Assembly (NCBI GenBank): GCA_903935095.1
Contig: CAIZQH010000025.1
Span: forward strand, 22,024-86,023
DNA: 64,000 nucleotides
From: an uncultured Flavobacteriales bacterium
GTDB lineage: Bacteria; Bacteroidota; Bacteroidia; Flavobacteriales_D; Crocinitomicaceae
Direction: 5' to 3'
The notes below the pieces were generated by a model. It worked only from the letters and a program-made list of their open reading frames with translations. It was not told the origin of the DNA and did not search any database. How positions within the stretch are numbered: position 1 is the first letter of the stretch; each line of letters opens with the position of its first letter. Both the position numbers and the translations under genes were made by a program. This document shows positions 17,703-25,881 of this stretch, one piece after another.

Positions 17703-19259
17703 ATGAAAAATATTCTAACATTTTTATTTTTAGTTTGTGCATCAATGACTTATGCGCAAAAAATCCGTTTGAAAGTGGAAGGACAAAAAGATACCACGGT
17801 ATTCTTAATTAAGTATTTCGGATCTCGATTGAATTATGCGGATACGGCTCAAATGAAAAATGGCGAAGTGATTTTTGATGGTAAAAAACAAAGACCAGGG
17901 ATTGTTGGACTTTTATTGCCAGGACAAAAATATTTTGAGTTCGTGTACAACAACGAAGAAATTCAATTGGAAACCAAGGGCCCTGATTTCACGGGAAATT
18001 TAGTAATTAAAAAATCTGAAGAGAATAAAATCTTCATTCCTTATGTGAAATACATCAGTTCCAAAAAAGGAGAAGCAAACAAATTAGCGGAACAAAGAGC
18101 GAAATTAAAGGATACAGATGCGGAATATAAAACATTAAGTACGACCATCGACGCCTTGAATAAAGAAGTGGATGAATACCAAAAATCAATCGTTCTGTCT
18201 AATCCCACTATGCTCGTAGGGAAAATTGTGCAAATGTCCATTGATGTTTTTGTCCCAGAACCACCTAAAAACGAAAAAGGTGACATCATTGATTCGAATT
18301 TCCGTTACAAATACTATTTTGAGCACTATTGGGATAATGTAGACTTAAAAACGGATGCCTTGGTCAATAATCCTATTTTCCATAATAAATTGGAGTTCTA
18401 TTTTGGTAAAAACATGATGATTCAACATTGGGACACCATCATTAAATATGCCTTCAAGTTTTGTGACGGATTAGACCCAAAATCTAAGATGTACGAATAC
18501 AGTGTTGGATGGATCGCTTCCACTTTTGGGAAAAGTCAAATCATGGGAATGGACAAGGTGTACATTTACATGTTGAATCGTTATTTCTGTACAACAGATC
18601 CTTCAACAGGTAAATCCCCAGCGACATGGGTGGCAGAGGATAAATTTGAGGAACTCTGCAAAGACTTGAAATGGAAAATGAACTTGGTCGTTGGTGCAAA
18701 GCCGTACAACCTTATTTTGCGTGATACATCTGATACAAAATGGTTGGATTTTTATTCATTGAAATCTGAATATACCATCCTGTATTTCTGGGATCCAGAA
18801 TGTGGACATTGTAAAAAAGTGACACCAAAATTAGTGACATTGTATAACGAGAAATTTAAAAATCGAAACATCGAAGTATTCGCTGTTGGGAAAGGGATTG
18901 GAAAAGATTTTGAGTCTTGGAAGAAATATATCCGCGAAAACAACTTGAACTTCATCAATGCCGCAGTCACAAATAGCATCTATGAAATCGCGAAGGCAAC
19001 GCCTGAGAAATTAGTACCAATTTATGCTGGGGAGAAAGGGAAACCAACAACTTTGGAATCCTTGAATTTCCAAACGACGTATGATCTTTATTCGACACCT
19101 AGAATTTTCGTTTTGGATAAAGACAAGAAAATCATTGCCAAAAACTTATCCATTTCGCAACTAGAAGATTTGATGGATAACCTGCAAGGAAAGAAAGATT
19201 TACCGAAATTATTTGAAGAAGATAAAGAAGAAGCTGAACACATGCAGCAGAACAATTAA
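17703..19259 (+). CDS. thioredoxin-domain (TlpA-like) exported protein with DUF4369/DUF5106-like N-part
   Basis: A 518-residue periplasmic protein with signal peptide MKNILTFLFLVCASMTYAQ. Residues ~20-110 resemble the DUF4369 all-beta domain often fused to thioredoxins in Bacteroidetes (VFLIKYFGSRLNYADTA, GEVIFDGK). A charged central region with KEANKLAEQRAKL-type helices follows (DUF5106-like). The C-terminal third is a TlpA/AlkD-type thioredoxin fold with YFWDPECGHCKKVTP; the redox pair is Cys367 and Cys370. The stop codon overlaps a -7-like box for the next gene. A role in periplasmic thiol redox is inferred; the partner is unknown. Confidence 0.85.
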   Translation: MKNILTFLFLVCASMTYAQKIRLKVEGQKDTTVFLIKYFGSRLNYADTAQMKNGEVIFDGKKQRPGIVGLLLPGQKYFEFVYNNEEIQLETKGPDFTGNLVIKKSEENKIFIPYVKYISSKKGEANKLAEQRAKLKDTDAEYKTLSTTIDALNKEVDEYQKSIVLSNPTMLVGKIVQMSIDVFVPEPPKNEKGDIIDSNFRYKYYFEHYWDNVDLKTDALVNNPIFHNKLEFYFGKNMMIQHWDTIIKYAFKFCDGLDPKSKMYEYSVGWIASTFGKSQIMGMDKVYIYMLNRYFCTTDPSTGKSPATWVAEDKFEELCKDLKWKMNLVVGAKPYNLILRDTSDTKWLDFYSLKSEYTILYFWDPECGHCKKVTPKLVTLYNEKFKNRNIEVFAVGKGIGKDFESWKKYIRENNLNFINAAVTNSIYEIAKATPEKLVPIYAGEKGKPTTLESLNFQTTYDLYSTPRIFVLDKDKKIIAKNLSISQLEDLMDNLQGKKDLPKLFEEDKEEAEHMQQNN

Positions 19260-19264
19260 CTTTG
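19257..19264 (+). promoter_or_regulatory. candidate -7 box TAACTTTG overlapping a stop codon, 4 nt before ATG
   Basis: The TAA stop of the thioredoxin-like gene forms the first three bases of TAACTTTG, which is followed by 4 nt (TTGC) and the ATG of the DHH phosphoesterase. An imperfect CTG lies 20 bp upstream at the -33 position. If used, the downstream mRNA would be leaderless. Confidence 0.5.
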
Positions 19265-19268
19265 TTGC

Positions 19269-20258
19269 ATGATAGATGCACTTCGCTTACACATAGATCA
19301 AAGCCAAAAGGTTTTAATCACTACACATAAATCTCCCGATGGTGATGCCATTGGGAGTGTTGTTTCCTGGTATTTCTTTCTGAAAAACATGGGAAAGGAA
19401 GCACATGTTTTGATACCGGATCGTCCTGCTGATTTCTTGTTGCCTTTCTTGGAAGATGTTGCGTATTCTATTTTCGACCAAGGATTCACACAGGATGTTT
19501 CGTCGTTTGACACGCTATATTGTTTGGACTATAATGGGGCAGGACGAGTAGGGAAGGACATGGAGCCTTTTGTATTGGATTTTCCAGCAACGAAAGTGAT
19601 GATCGACCACCATCCACATCCGCAGGATTTTTGTCAAATCACGATTTCACGTCCAGATGTTTGTTCCACTGCTCAGTTGATTTTTGAATGCATCGAAGAA
19701 ATGGGATTGTTGCATGTCATCGATGTGGCCATTGGAAACGGAATCTATTTAGGTATGTTGACCGATACGGGTTCGTTTCGTTTTCCATCCGTGAAAGCCA
19801 AAACGCATGAAGTCCTCGCGTATTTATTGAAGATAGGCGTGAACCATGTAGCTATTCATGAAGCGATTTACGATGTGAATACCGTTTCTCGTTTGCAATT
19901 AAGAGGTTACGCCATCGCTGAAAAATTAGAACTTTTTCCCGGATTGCCCATTGGAATGATCAGCCTCACCTTGGATGAATTGCATCGTTTTCACTACCAA
20001 AAAGGAGACACTGAAGGATTGGTCAATGTGATTTTATCCATCGAAGGTATTTCCATTGCAGCATTCTTCGTGGAGCACGAAGACGGAATAAAAATATCCT
20101 TCCGATCCAAAGGAAAGTTCTTTGTGAATGACTTCTCCAACAAGCACTTTATGGGTGGTGGACACCAATATGCTGCTGGTGGATTTTCAAATGATTCTTT
20201 ACCTGTAACAATTGATCGCTTTCGTTCGTTAGTAGGTGAGTTAACACACGTGAAATGA
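19269..20258 (+). CDS. nrnA: NrnA-type DHH phosphoesterase (nanoRNase / pAp phosphatase)
   Basis: A cytoplasmic DHH/DHHA1 enzyme that degrades 2-5-nt RNAs and often pAp. The metal-binding motifs are present: THKSPDGDAIGS (residues ~19-30), CLDYNGAGRVG, the name-giving IDHHPHP, and GMLTDTGSF. The C-terminal DHHA1 part ends in GGGHQYAAGGFS, which binds substrate. The length of 329 is normal. The last 4 nt overlap the start of the GldI-like gene, an order also known from gliding flavobacteria. Symbol assigned by family resemblance. Confidence 0.9.
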   Translation: MIDALRLHIDQSQKVLITTHKSPDGDAIGSVVSWYFFLKNMGKEAHVLIPDRPADFLLPFLEDVAYSIFDQGFTQDVSSFDTLYCLDYNGAGRVGKDMEPFVLDFPATKVMIDHHPHPQDFCQITISRPDVCSTAQLIFECIEEMGLLHVIDVAIGNGIYLGMLTDTGSFRFPSVKAKTHEVLAYLLKIGVNHVAIHEAIYDVNTVSRLQLRGYAIAEKLELFPGLPIGMISLTLDELHRFHYQKGDTEGLVNVILSIEGISIAAFFVEHEDGIKISFRSKGKFFVNDFSNKHFMGGGHQYAAGGFSNDSLPVTIDRFRSLVGELTHVK

Positions 20259-20779
20259 CCCGTTTAATTTTCCTTCTTCTTTCTATTGCTTTGCTTTCTT
20301 GTAGAGCGGAAAAAAACAAAGAATCCAAAAGTAAAAACTGGGGAACAGCGCATTCGGTTGATTTTAATCAAGAATTAAATGCTCGAGAAGAACTGAAAAT
20401 CAAACTATTTTTAGCCCATCACCGAGAGTTGAACATGCGTGCTACAGAAAGCCAGTCTGGCTTGCGTTTTATGCGTTATTGTGTGGGAATTGGTGAAGAT
20501 TTGGCAACGGAAGGACAAGAAGCGATTATTCGATTGAAAATTGAATTATTAGATGGACGCGTTTGTTATGAAACCGCAAAAGATGAAGTTGAACGCGTGG
20601 TCATTGCCAAACAAGAGAAGGAAACTGGAATTCATGAAGCGCTTCAGCTCATGAGAAAAGGAGATAAAGCAAAAGTAATTTTACCGAGTTACCTCGGACA
20701 TGGATTATTGGGGGATCGTATGAAAATTCCACCACAAGCTGTGTTATACATTGATATTCAATTAATTGATATAAACTAA
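20255..20779 (+). CDS. GldI-like FKBP-type peptidyl-prolyl isomerase lipoprotein
   Basis: A 174-residue lipoprotein; the lipobox is IALLSC with Cys16. The C-terminal ~100 residues are an FKBP domain (GQEAIIRLKIELLDGRVCYE, HEALQLMRKGDKAKVILPSYLGHG, PPQAVLYIDIQLIDI). In Flavobacterium johnsoniae GldI is an FKBP lipoprotein needed for gliding and T9SS stability and lies next to a DHH gene, the same context as here. It overlaps nrnA by 4 nt and the next FKBP gene by 1 nt. A role in folding envelope or T9SS proteins is inferred. Confidence 0.8.
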   Translation: MTRLIFLLLSIALLSCRAEKNKESKSKNWGTAHSVDFNQELNAREELKIKLFLAHHRELNMRATESQSGLRFMRYCVGIGEDLATEGQEAIIRLKIELLDGRVCYETAKDEVERVVIAKQEKETGIHEALQLMRKGDKAKVILPSYLGHGLLGDRMKIPPQAVLYIDIQLIDIN

Positions 20780-21657
20780 TGAAGAAAATCATCCTCTGTT
20801 TTTTAGTCTGTGCGTTGGCAGCATGTCAAACGACAACTGCAGATAAAGCCACGACCGCTAAAAAAAACATTCAAAAACCTTTGCAAAATAAGGAACAGGT
20901 GGAAAAAGAATTCAAGTCCACCAAAGACAATTTAAAATCCTTTGAAAAAGGAAAAGTATCGGATGTGAAATCCTTCTCCAATGGATTGGTAATCAAGTGG
21001 ATTCTAAAAGGAAAAGGAAGAAAACTGAAGAAAGGGGAGATGGCCTTGATCGATTATCGTTTGGCACTTCCAGATGGTAAAATCGTAGATGGTAACAACC
21101 GCGTCAACATGCCTTTTATTCCATTTGTGATTGGATACAACATGCAAACCCCAGGGTGGGATCTCGCTTTTCAAGAACTTACGCCGGGTGATTTTGTTAA
21201 AATTGAAATTCCAGCTAATCTGGCACTTGGATCAAAAGAATTAAAAGGTATCATTCCTTCAAATTCTGCCAATTGGTTATATGTGAAAGTGGTGGCACTT
21301 GTGATTCCTAGTGTATTTGAAGATGGAGTAACCTCCTGGAAGATTAAAGACGGAGAAGGTTTATCCTTAGCGAAGGATCCGAGCAAAGAGATTTCGTTTC
21401 ATGCCATGGTGTCTACGGAATCGAAAGCGTCTGTAATGAATACACGTTTGGGCAATTATCCACTCAAATATTCGCCAGGACAAAAAACAATCGTTCCAGG
21501 TTTAAGGAAGATCATGAAGAATGCAAAAAAAGGTGAGCGGTATTTTATCATCCTTGATGCACCTCAAGCATATGGTACTCGTGGTTATGCTGATTTAGTG
21601 AAACCAAATGAGCAAGTGTTTTACAACATAGAAATCATGGATATTCGGGCATTGTAA
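20779..21657 (+). CDS. tandem FKBP-domain lipoprotein
   Basis: A 292-residue lipoprotein with lipobox ALAAC (Cys16), a lysine-rich linker, then two FKBP-like halves. The first (about 70-180) has KGEMALIDYRLALPDGKIVD, GWDLAFQELTPGDFVKIEIPANLALGS and NSANWLYVKVVAL; the second (about 200-290) has TIVPGLRKIMKNAKKGERYFII, LDAPQAYGTRGY and NEQVFYNIEIMDI. The second is shorter and lacks some aromatic pocket residues, so it may bind without isomerising. It is coupled to the GldI-like gene by a TAATG overlap. A chaperone role in the periplasm is inferred. Confidence 0.82.
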   Translation: MKKIILCFLVCALAACQTTTADKATTAKKNIQKPLQNKEQVEKEFKSTKDNLKSFEKGKVSDVKSFSNGLVIKWILKGKGRKLKKGEMALIDYRLALPDGKIVDGNNRVNMPFIPFVIGYNMQTPGWDLAFQELTPGDFVKIEIPANLALGSKELKGIIPSNSANWLYVKVVALVIPSVFEDGVTSWKIKDGEGLSLAKDPSKEISFHAMVSTESKASVMNTRLGNYPLKYSPGQKTIVPGLRKIMKNAKKGERYFIILDAPQAYGTRGYADLVKPNEQVFYNIEIMDIRAL

Positions 21658-21695
21658 AAGGAATTCACTATCTTTGAAATCCTTATTTTTCGATC

Positions 21696-22664
21696 TTGAC
21701 CCGTAATATCCTATATACTGTTTTTTTCCTCGCATGCTTGAGCTCTCAAGCGTTTGCACAACGTGCGTTGGATACCGTAGATACGGAGATTGGAAAGGTG
21801 ATTATTTTTTCCAATAAAACATGGGCGCTGTTTAACCCATTTAAATTTGATGGAATTATGAATGCCCGTATTCATAAAATCATGACGGAGGAACAGGAGG
21901 TGCCCTTTACGCTTACTTGGAATAATGAAGTTTGTTTCACAAGTCGAAATGATTTATCTAAGTTAAAAGATACCATATGGTTGTGTGTGAACGACGAGAT
22001 AAACGATGGATTTTCCATGCCGACGAAGGGAATTGTTACTTCTCGATATGGATACAGAAGCGGAAGGTATCACAATGGAATTGATGTCGGATTAAATGTT
22101 GGTGATACGGTGTATGCTACATGGTCTGGAAAGGTTCGGTATGCAAAGTACAATGATGGTGGATTTGGGAACCTGGTCATTCTAAGACACAGTAATGGAT
22201 TAGAAACGTTTCACGCCCACCTAAGTAAGTTTCTTGTCTACCCGGATCAAGAAGTAAAGGCAGGAGATCCAATAGGATTAGGGGGAAATACAGGTCGTTC
22301 GTTTGGTCCTCATTTGCACTTTGAGATACGTTTTTATGATGCACCAATGAATCCAGAGGAAATCATAGATTTTGATAAGCGACTGTTGAAGAATGAAAAC
22401 TTATTTGTGCATAAAGGACTGTTTCGTCCGGGTGCCAAACCAACAGATTATTACGAGGAACATCCCGCGGAAACACCAAACGCAGAAACGCCTCCACCAG
22501 TAGTGGTGCGCGCACCGCAAGTAAAATACTACCAAGTCCGTTCGGGAGATACCTTGACGGAAATTGCCGATAGAAATCGAACCACTGTTTCAAAAATATG
22601 TTCATTAAACGGCATTAAACCAACAACCGTTCTTCAAGTAGGAAGAAGTTTAAGAGTAAAATAA
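21696..22664 (+). CDS. M23 metallopeptidase with C-terminal LysM domain
   Basis: A secreted cell-wall endopeptidase (LytM/peptidase M23) of 322 residues. The reading frame is closed by a TGA at 21675, and the only initiation codon that keeps the signal peptide (LTRNILYTVFFLACLSSQAFAQ) is the TTG at 21696, so a TTG start is likely. Zinc ligands are His126 and Asp130 in HNGID and His208 in GPHLHFEI, with His206 beside it, all in the expected order. Residues ~278-322 form a LysM repeat (YYQVRSGDTLTEIADRN, ending GRSLRVK) that binds peptidoglycan. bamD starts directly after the stop. Confidence 0.92.
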   Translation: MTRNILYTVFFLACLSSQAFAQRALDTVDTEIGKVIIFSNKTWALFNPFKFDGIMNARIHKIMTEEQEVPFTLTWNNEVCFTSRNDLSKLKDTIWLCVNDEINDGFSMPTKGIVTSRYGYRSGRYHNGIDVGLNVGDTVYATWSGKVRYAKYNDGGFGNLVILRHSNGLETFHAHLSKFLVYPDQEVKAGDPIGLGGNTGRSFGPHLHFEIRFYDAPMNPEEIIDFDKRLLKNENLFVHKGLFRPGAKPTDYYEEHPAETPNAETPPPVVVRAPQVKYYQVRSGDTLTEIADRNRTTVSKICSLNGIKPTTVLQVGRSLRVK

Positions 22665-23456
22665 ATGAAAAACTATTTCTTCATCGTAAGTTTTGGCTGG
22701 CTGTTATTGACGGCCTGTTCCAATTACAATGCTGTTGTGAAAGCAGATGATTTTGCAGCAAAGTATAACTTGGCTAATGAATTATATGATGGGAAATCAT
22801 ATGAGAAAGCCATCGTTTTGTACGAACAAATTTACCAACACTCGCCTAAAAGTGCTGAGGGTGAATTATCCTATTATCGTTTGGCTAAAAGTTATTTTCA
22901 AATCGAAGATTACTACATGGCACAATATTATTACAGTGCATACATGCAACGCTTTCCTTATAGCGTAAAAAATGAGGAAGTGCTTTTTATGGTGGCACTT
23001 TGCAGCGTAAAAAACTCTCCAGAACATTCCCTAGATCAAACAGAAACAGAATTAGCCATCAATAATGTTCAACAGTTTATTGATCGATATCCACAGTCAT
23101 ATTTGATTGATTCGTGTAATCAAATTATTGATCAGTTGCAATTTAAATTGAATACGAAACAGTATGATCAAGTTAAATTGTACGATAAAACGCAAAATTA
23201 CAAGGCGGCAGTTACTTCAGGGGAGTTATTTTTAGAGGCTCATGGTCAATCCGTTTTTTCCGAAGAAATTAACTACTTCGTGGTTAAAAATTCGTATTTT
23301 TTAACATTGAATAGCATTGAAAGCAAAAAATCAGAGCGAAACGAACAAACTATCGAAAGATTCCGTACCTTTGCGCTTCGCCATCCACAGTCAAAATACA
23401 CGCAAGAACTAAGCGAATACATTGATAAGCTAAGCGAAAAAACAACTGAAAAGTGA
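22665..23456 (+). CDS. bamD: outer membrane assembly lipoprotein BamD
   Basis: A 263-residue lipoprotein (lipobox WLLLTAC, Cys18) made of TPR-like repeats (KYNLANELYDGKSYEKAIVL, SYYRLAKSYFQIEDYYMAQYYY, NVQQFIDRYPQSY). BamD joins BamA in inserting beta-barrel proteins in the outer membrane. It abuts the M23 gene and is 3 nt from rpoZ. The cluster bamD-rpoZ-coaBC-DUF4835-recN is a conserved Bacteroidetes arrangement, which supports the call beyond the generic TPR similarity. Confidence 0.93.
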   Translation: MKNYFFIVSFGWLLLTACSNYNAVVKADDFAAKYNLANELYDGKSYEKAIVLYEQIYQHSPKSAEGELSYYRLAKSYFQIEDYYMAQYYYSAYMQRFPYSVKNEEVLFMVALCSVKNSPEHSLDQTETELAINNVQQFIDRYPQSYLIDSCNQIIDQLQFKLNTKQYDQVKLYDKTQNYKAAVTSGELFLEAHGQSVFSEEINYFVVKNSYFLTLNSIESKKSERNEQTIERFRTFALRHPQSKYTQELSEYIDKLSEKTTEK

Positions 23457-23459
23457 ATT

Positions 23460-23783
23460 ATGAGTTTAAAAAACACACCAGCAGAAAAGTCAACCATTAC
23501 GCGTGATACCATTCGTATGGAAGAAAAAACAGGAAATATCTACCAATCGTTAGTGGCTATTTCGAAAAGAGCGAATCAAATTTCTTCTGAAGTGAAAGAA
23601 GAATTGACGCAAAAATTGCAAGAATTTGCTTCTACTACAGATAACCTAGAGGAGATTTTTGAAAACCGCGAGCAAATTGAAATTTCTAAGCACTACGAGA
23701 AAATGCCAAAACCAACAGCGATTGCGACGCAAGAGTTATTGGATGACAAAATCTACATGCGTCAACCAGAAGAAAAAGAGTAA
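23460..23783 (+). CDS. rpoZ: RNA polymerase omega subunit (Rpb6-like)
   Basis: A 107-residue omega-type subunit that helps assemble the RNA polymerase core. The typical N-terminal block TGNIYQSLVAISKRANQIS (residues 24-42) contains the conserved YxxLVAISKRA helix; the C-terminal tail PKPTAIATQELLDDKI is characteristic of the Bacteroidetes form. It lies between bamD (3-nt gap) and coaBC (1-nt TAATG overlap). Small size and position fit well. Confidence 0.92.
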   Translation: MSLKNTPAEKSTITRDTIRMEEKTGNIYQSLVAISKRANQISSEVKEELTQKLQEFASTTDNLEEIFENREQIEISKHYEKMPKPTAIATQELLDDKIYMRQPEEKE

Positions 23784-24973
23784 TGCAAGGAAAGCGCATC
23801 CTTCTTGGAATAACAGGAGGTATTGCAGCTTACAAAATTGCTTACCTCATACGAATATTAAAGAAACAAGGGGCAGAAGTCAGAGCAATCATGACTCCTG
23901 CCTCTTCTGATTTTATTAGTCCCCTCGTTGTCTCTACCTTATCTGAAAATCCTGTTCACATCGAATTTTGGAATAAGAAATCAGGAGAATGGGCCAATCA
24001 CGTCGAATTAGCACTTTGGGCAGATGTCCTCCTTGTGGCGCCTTGTACGGCGAATTCCATAGCAAAAATGGCCAGTGGTATCTGCGATAATCTCTTACTC
24101 GCCACATATTTTTCCATGAAAGGAAAAACCATTATTGCACCAGCGATGGACTTGGATATGTACCAACATCCAACGGTGAAACGAAACATGGATACCTTAA
24201 TTTCCGATGGCGTTTCGATCATTCCAGCGACGGAAGGAGCTTTGGCTAGTGGACTCGAAGGACAAGGACGCATGGAAGAGCCTGAGAACATTTCCGCTTA
24301 CTTGCAGGATTTCTTTTACATGGATAAATCGAAAACATCAAAGCGCATTTTAATCACTGCTGGTCCAACGTTTGAAGCAATTGATCCTGTTCGCTTTATT
24401 GGGAATCATTCGAGTGGTAAAATGGGTTATGAACTGGCTCAAGCGTGCTTAGCGATTGGTTATCAAGTAACCTTAATTAGTGGTCCGACTGCATTGGAAT
24501 TGACACATCCAAACCTTCAAGTAATTAAGATTCAAACCGCAGAAGAAATGTTGGGAGCTGTACAAGAGCATTGGGACCTGTGTTCATGCGGAATTTTTAG
24601 CGCTGCAGTAGCGGATTATCGTCCAGAACATACGGAGACTCAAAAAATCAAGAAACAAGCCAACGAAATCTCATTGAGCTTGGTGAAAAATCCCGATATC
24701 TTAACGTGGGCATCCAAACACCGCAAGGAGCAACAAATAGTGGTTGGATTTGCCTTAGAAACAAATAATGTAAAAGAAAATGCGTTAGATAAGTTGACGC
24801 GTAAAAATCTAGACTTCATCGTCCTCAATGAATTCGTAAAAGATGTTAGTGGTTTTCAAGCGGAAACAAATAAAATTACTATTTTCGATAAGGATAAAAA
24901 GGAGTTTGCATTTCCACTAAAATCAAAAAAAGAAGTGGCTAAGGACATCTTATCCATCGTTTTAAAAGATTAA
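23783..24973 (+). CDS. coaBC: bifunctional PPC decarboxylase / PPC synthase
   Basis: Catalyses two steps of coenzyme A synthesis from 4'-phosphopantothenate. The N-terminal flavoprotein CoaC domain (about 1-185) shows GITGGIAAYKIAYLIR, the ASGICDNLLLATYF loop and PAMDLDMYQHP. The C-terminal CoaB domain (about 190-396) shows TAGPTFEAIDPVRFIGNHSS (GKMG) and AAVADYRP. The length of 396 is standard. It starts within the rpoZ stop and is 2 nt from the DUF4835 gene, so the operon continues. Confidence 0.97.
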   Translation: MQGKRILLGITGGIAAYKIAYLIRILKKQGAEVRAIMTPASSDFISPLVVSTLSENPVHIEFWNKKSGEWANHVELALWADVLLVAPCTANSIAKMASGICDNLLLATYFSMKGKTIIAPAMDLDMYQHPTVKRNMDTLISDGVSIIPATEGALASGLEGQGRMEEPENISAYLQDFFYMDKSKTSKRILITAGPTFEAIDPVRFIGNHSSGKMGYELAQACLAIGYQVTLISGPTALELTHPNLQVIKIQTAEEMLGAVQEHWDLCSCGIFSAAVADYRPEHTETQKIKKQANEISLSLVKNPDILTWASKHRKEQQIVVGFALETNNVKENALDKLTRKNLDFIVLNEFVKDVSGFQAETNKITIFDKDKKEFAFPLKSKKEVAKDILSIVLKD

Positions 24974-24975
24974 AA

Positions 24976-25881
24976 ATGAAGGGATTAATTATATTATTGT
25001 TGACTTTATTTGGGATTCCATTTTCCTATGCTCAAGAATTGAATTGTCAAGTTTCGGTAATAGTTGACGCAAAAGTGGAAATTTCATCCACCGAAAAAGA
25101 AGTCATCAAGCAAATGGAGCAAAGTATTTTCGATTTGATGAATAATACGCAATGGACCAAAGACAAATTCAAAACGGAGGAACGCATTAAGTGTAATATT
25201 CAAATTCAAATTCGCGAAATACCATCCACGGGAACGTATAAAGGTTATATTCAAGTTCAATCGACTCGTCCATCGTTTAATTCAAGTTACAACACCCTTT
25301 TATTGAATTTCGAAGATGAGAATTTTGCGGTGAGCTTTTCACGAAATGCGGTACTGGTATACGCTCAAAACCAATACCGAGATAATTTGACATCGATTTT
25401 GGCATTCTATGCATATTTCATGATTGGCTTGGATTACGATTCATTTTCTTTAAAAGGAGGTACTCCTTACTATATCGAAGCACAGGCTATTGTGACAAAT
25501 GCACAAGTAGGTGGTGCACCTGGATGGAAATCCTCGGAATCTGGGAAACGCAACCGTTTTTATTTAGTAGACAACATCTTACAACCTGTTTTTGATCCGA
25601 TGCGCGAATGTTTGTACATGTATCATCGAAAAGGAATCGATAAATTATACGAGGATAAAGCCGCGGGTAAAAAGGCCATTTACGATGCCTTAAATAAATT
25701 AACGCCACTTGCAGCAACACGTCCAAATGCTGTAAACTTATTGAGTTTCCTTTTTTGTAAGATTCCTGAGTTTACAAATGTATTTTCAGATTCGGAATTA
25801 AAGGAGAAACAAGATTTGGTAACTCTTTTAAAGAGATTAGATTCCGCTAATTCAGCTCGTTATCAGGAAATTTTAGACTAA
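24976..25881 (+). CDS. DUF4835 exported protein
   Basis: A 301-residue protein of the Bacteroidetes-specific DUF4835 family. It starts with signal peptide MKGLIILLLTLFGIPFSYAQ, followed by ELNCQVSVIVDAKVE, the typical family opening. Further conserved blocks are NTQWTKDKFKTEERIKCN and the aromatic GLDYDSFSLKGGTPYY. No enzyme motif is visible. It sits between coaBC and recN in the order seen across the phylum. The function is unknown, but the constant position beside bamD suggests an envelope role (inferred). Confidence 0.9.
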   Translation: MKGLIILLLTLFGIPFSYAQELNCQVSVIVDAKVEISSTEKEVIKQMEQSIFDLMNNTQWTKDKFKTEERIKCNIQIQIREIPSTGTYKGYIQVQSTRPSFNSSYNTLLLNFEDENFAVSFSRNAVLVYAQNQYRDNLTSILAFYAYFMIGLDYDSFSLKGGTPYYIEAQAIVTNAQVGGAPGWKSSESGKRNRFYLVDNILQPVFDPMRECLYMYHRKGIDKLYEDKAAGKKAIYDALNKLTPLAATRPNAVNLLSFLFCKIPEFTNVFSDSELKEKQDLVTLLKRLDSANSARYQEILD

